Positions 62,860 to 64,000 of a stretch of 64,000 nt of DNA are shown here, one piece after another. The first letter of the stretch is position 1, and each line of letters starts with the position of its first letter. Source of the stretch: Paenibacillus sp. Soil750 (GTDB taxonomy: Bacteria; Bacillota; Bacilli; Paenibacillales; NBRC-103111); contig NZ_LMSD01000010.1 in assembly GCF_001428045.1 (NCBI RefSeq), positions 2,385 to 66,384 of the forward strand, in the 5' to 3' direction. The position numbers and the translations under genes are program-made. The notes under the pieces are model-generated. The model made no database searches, was not told the DNA's origin, and saw nothing but the letters and a program-made list of their open reading frames with translations.

Positions 62860-62917
62860 AAATGAACGCCTAGCCATGACACGGTATCTAACCGGATGGT
62901 TAAGCGTTCATTTTTTG
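62860..62917. terminator. bidirectional terminator
   Basis: AATGAACGCCTAGCCAT pairs with the GGTTAAGCGTTCATT side and is followed by T-runs; it serves the convergent DUF2225 and diguanylate cyclase genes and overlaps the last codons of the cyclase. Confidence 0.85.
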
Positions 62918-64000
62918 TGTGATTCCCTGTGGCTGCTTGAATAGTGTGGGACGGTTTTTGCCAGTATGCTTGGATTGATAGAGGGCGTGATCGGCTTCCG
63001 AGATCAGTGTTTTAAGATCCATGTGTGGAGATTCAGCTGTTGAGATTCCGATAGAAATAGAGATGGGAGCCGCTTCCAAGCCGTTTTTTTTGTAGAGAAA
63101 TAATTCCGCAATGGAGGTACATAAGGTTTGGCCGTAGTTAAGGACTCGAGCAGGATCTGTTTCCGTACAGAGCAGAATAAATTCTTCTCCCCCATACCTT
63201 GCCAGGTAATCTTGCTCATGTATCAAATGACGAAGAACAGAACTTACTTCTTGGAGTAATTGATCGCCTTCTAAATGTCCGAATCGATCGTTATACAGCT
63301 TGAAATTATCGAGATCAATCATCATGATAGATACTTTACGCTTATGTAATGTACTCTGAGCGATAGGCATAAAACTTCTTAAGTTGGGCAGCTTGGTTAA
63401 ACCATCTTGATTCGCTTGCATTTCAAGCTTGCGTTGCAGTCGCCAATTGTTGTTCTCGTCATTCACCATAATGATGATCATGAAGAGGGTGGCGGACGTA
63501 ATGGCAAACATGAACAATTGATCAAGGGTATATGACCAAGATAAGCTGCGTTCCAGAAAGCTGTGGGTAAGTATACGCATAATGAAAACGAAACCACATA
63601 TTTGTAGAGCGAGTCGAATAGGTATGTCCAAGAAGCCATTTCGGTATTCTTTGTTATGGAAAAAGGAGCTAATGAAGGCTGGGGCAATGAGGTCTTGTGC
63701 GATGATGAACCAGGCTTGATTTTCTTGTGAGATTATACTAGTACCAGCAGGCAATATGGTCGAGAAGAGGGCAACAGGTAATCCGTATCGCAATCCGGCC
63801 ATGAAGATGGGTAACGAGCGTAGATCGATTAAGCCGAATGTCTCAGGAAGTGGAACCAGCATCATGATGATGCTGGCTAACCCTGTTAGCAAGGAGGCGA
63901 ATAGATGTTCGTGTGAATCAATTAACATCTTGCTATGAACTTTCAAGGCTAAATAATTTAAAGTCACTAATGTACATGCGCTTGTCAAAGGAATGAGGTA
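62900..64000 (-). CDS. diguanylate cyclase, membrane-bound (partial at window edge)
   Basis: At least 362 residues. The N-terminal part has six or so membrane helices of the LytS/YhcK 5TM type (FGLIDLRSLPIFMAGLRYGL). The C-terminal GGDEF domain (about 195-355) has the active-site RYGGEEFILLC, so it should make c-di-GMP. The frame is still open at base 64000 and the residues there look like the first membrane helix, so the 5' end probably lies outside the window. TTG 63988 is only the first possible internal start. Confidence 0.92.
   Translation of the reverse strand, partial: YLIPLTSACTLVTLNYLALKVHSKMLIDSHEHLFASLLTGLASIIMMLVPLPETFGLIDLRSLPIFMAGLRYGLPVALFSTILPAGTSIISQENQAWFIIAQDLIAPAFISSFFHNKEYRNGFLDIPIRLALQICGFVFIMRILTHSFLERSLSWSYTLDQLFMFAITSATLFMIIIMVNDENNNWRLQRKLEMQANQDGLTKLPNLRSFMPIAQSTLHKRKVSIMMIDLDNFKLYNDRFGHLEGDQLLQEVSSVLRHLIHEQDYLARYGGEEFILLCTETDPARVLNYGQTLCTSIAELFLYKKNGLEAAPISISIGISTAESPHMDLKTLISEADHALYQSKHTGKNRPTLFKQPQGITQKMNA

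Overview
The window looks like chromosomal DNA of a Paenibacillus-type, endospore-forming Firmicute. The evidence is two ger germinant-receptor operons, sporulation genes resembling yunB, lytH and ylbJ, an S-layer-homology (SLH) surface protein, strong GGAGG ribosome binding sites with frequent TTG and GTG starts, and a yunB / lytH / lipA / yutD neighbourhood as in Bacillus subtilis. No tRNA, rRNA, CRISPR array, insertion sequence or prophage was seen. The assignment rests on gene content only.
1-13.4 kb is accessory metabolism and regulation. Two aldo/keto reductases flank an AraC regulator and a carboxymuconolactone-decarboxylase (CMD)-like gene. A LysR regulator diverges from a tautomerase plus CMD pair. 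A Gfo/Idh/MocA oxidoreductase follows. Next is an ECF41 sigma factor with an ECF41-type promoter, repeated in front of an AhpD-like CMD gene 4.8 kb away, with a gerA-gerC-gerB operon between them. A mirrored four-unit repeat lies at 3.99-4.16 kb.
13.4-25 kb holds a 1755-residue surface protein (lamin-tail, FN3, propeller-like and SLH regions), a stand-alone ATP-dependent DNA ligase, a second ger operon whose gerA is frameshifted, and an FMN riboswitch controlling an EamA transporter that is probably a flavin importer.
25-38.6 kb is mainly an alpha-1,6-mannan utilisation locus: a GntR/LacI-type regulator, a cytoplasmic GH125 mannosidase, an ABC importer (binding protein and two permeases), a membrane-anchored GH76 and a secreted GH76 with a carbohydrate-binding module. 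cre-like sites sit just after the -10 boxes. A 30-copy heptanucleotide array and a second mirrored repeat lie between the two GH76 genes. A sugar-phosphate isomerase-like gene, a KtrB-like K+ transporter subunit and a sulfatase follow.
38.6-48.7 kb is a tellurium-resistance-type (Ter) stress region: two TerD, one TerC, then a tightly overlapping five-gene biosynthetic operon (CitE-like lyase, PRTase-TRSP, StiP-PELOTA, HAD, ATP-grasp) of the kind predicted to make a nucleoside-like metabolite. An ECF sigma factor, a pentapeptide-repeat protein and a nucleotidase follow.
48.7-64 kb starts with a gene remnant next to a 200-bp stretch nearly free of C. It then carries yunB, lytH, the nickel-pincer cofactor genes larE-larB-larC1 (with a His-rich tail) facing a separate convergent larC2, then lipA, yutD, NAD kinase, a PilZ protein, glycogen phosphorylase coupled to ylbJ, a truncated globin, a DUF2225 protein and a diguanylate cyclase cut by the right edge.
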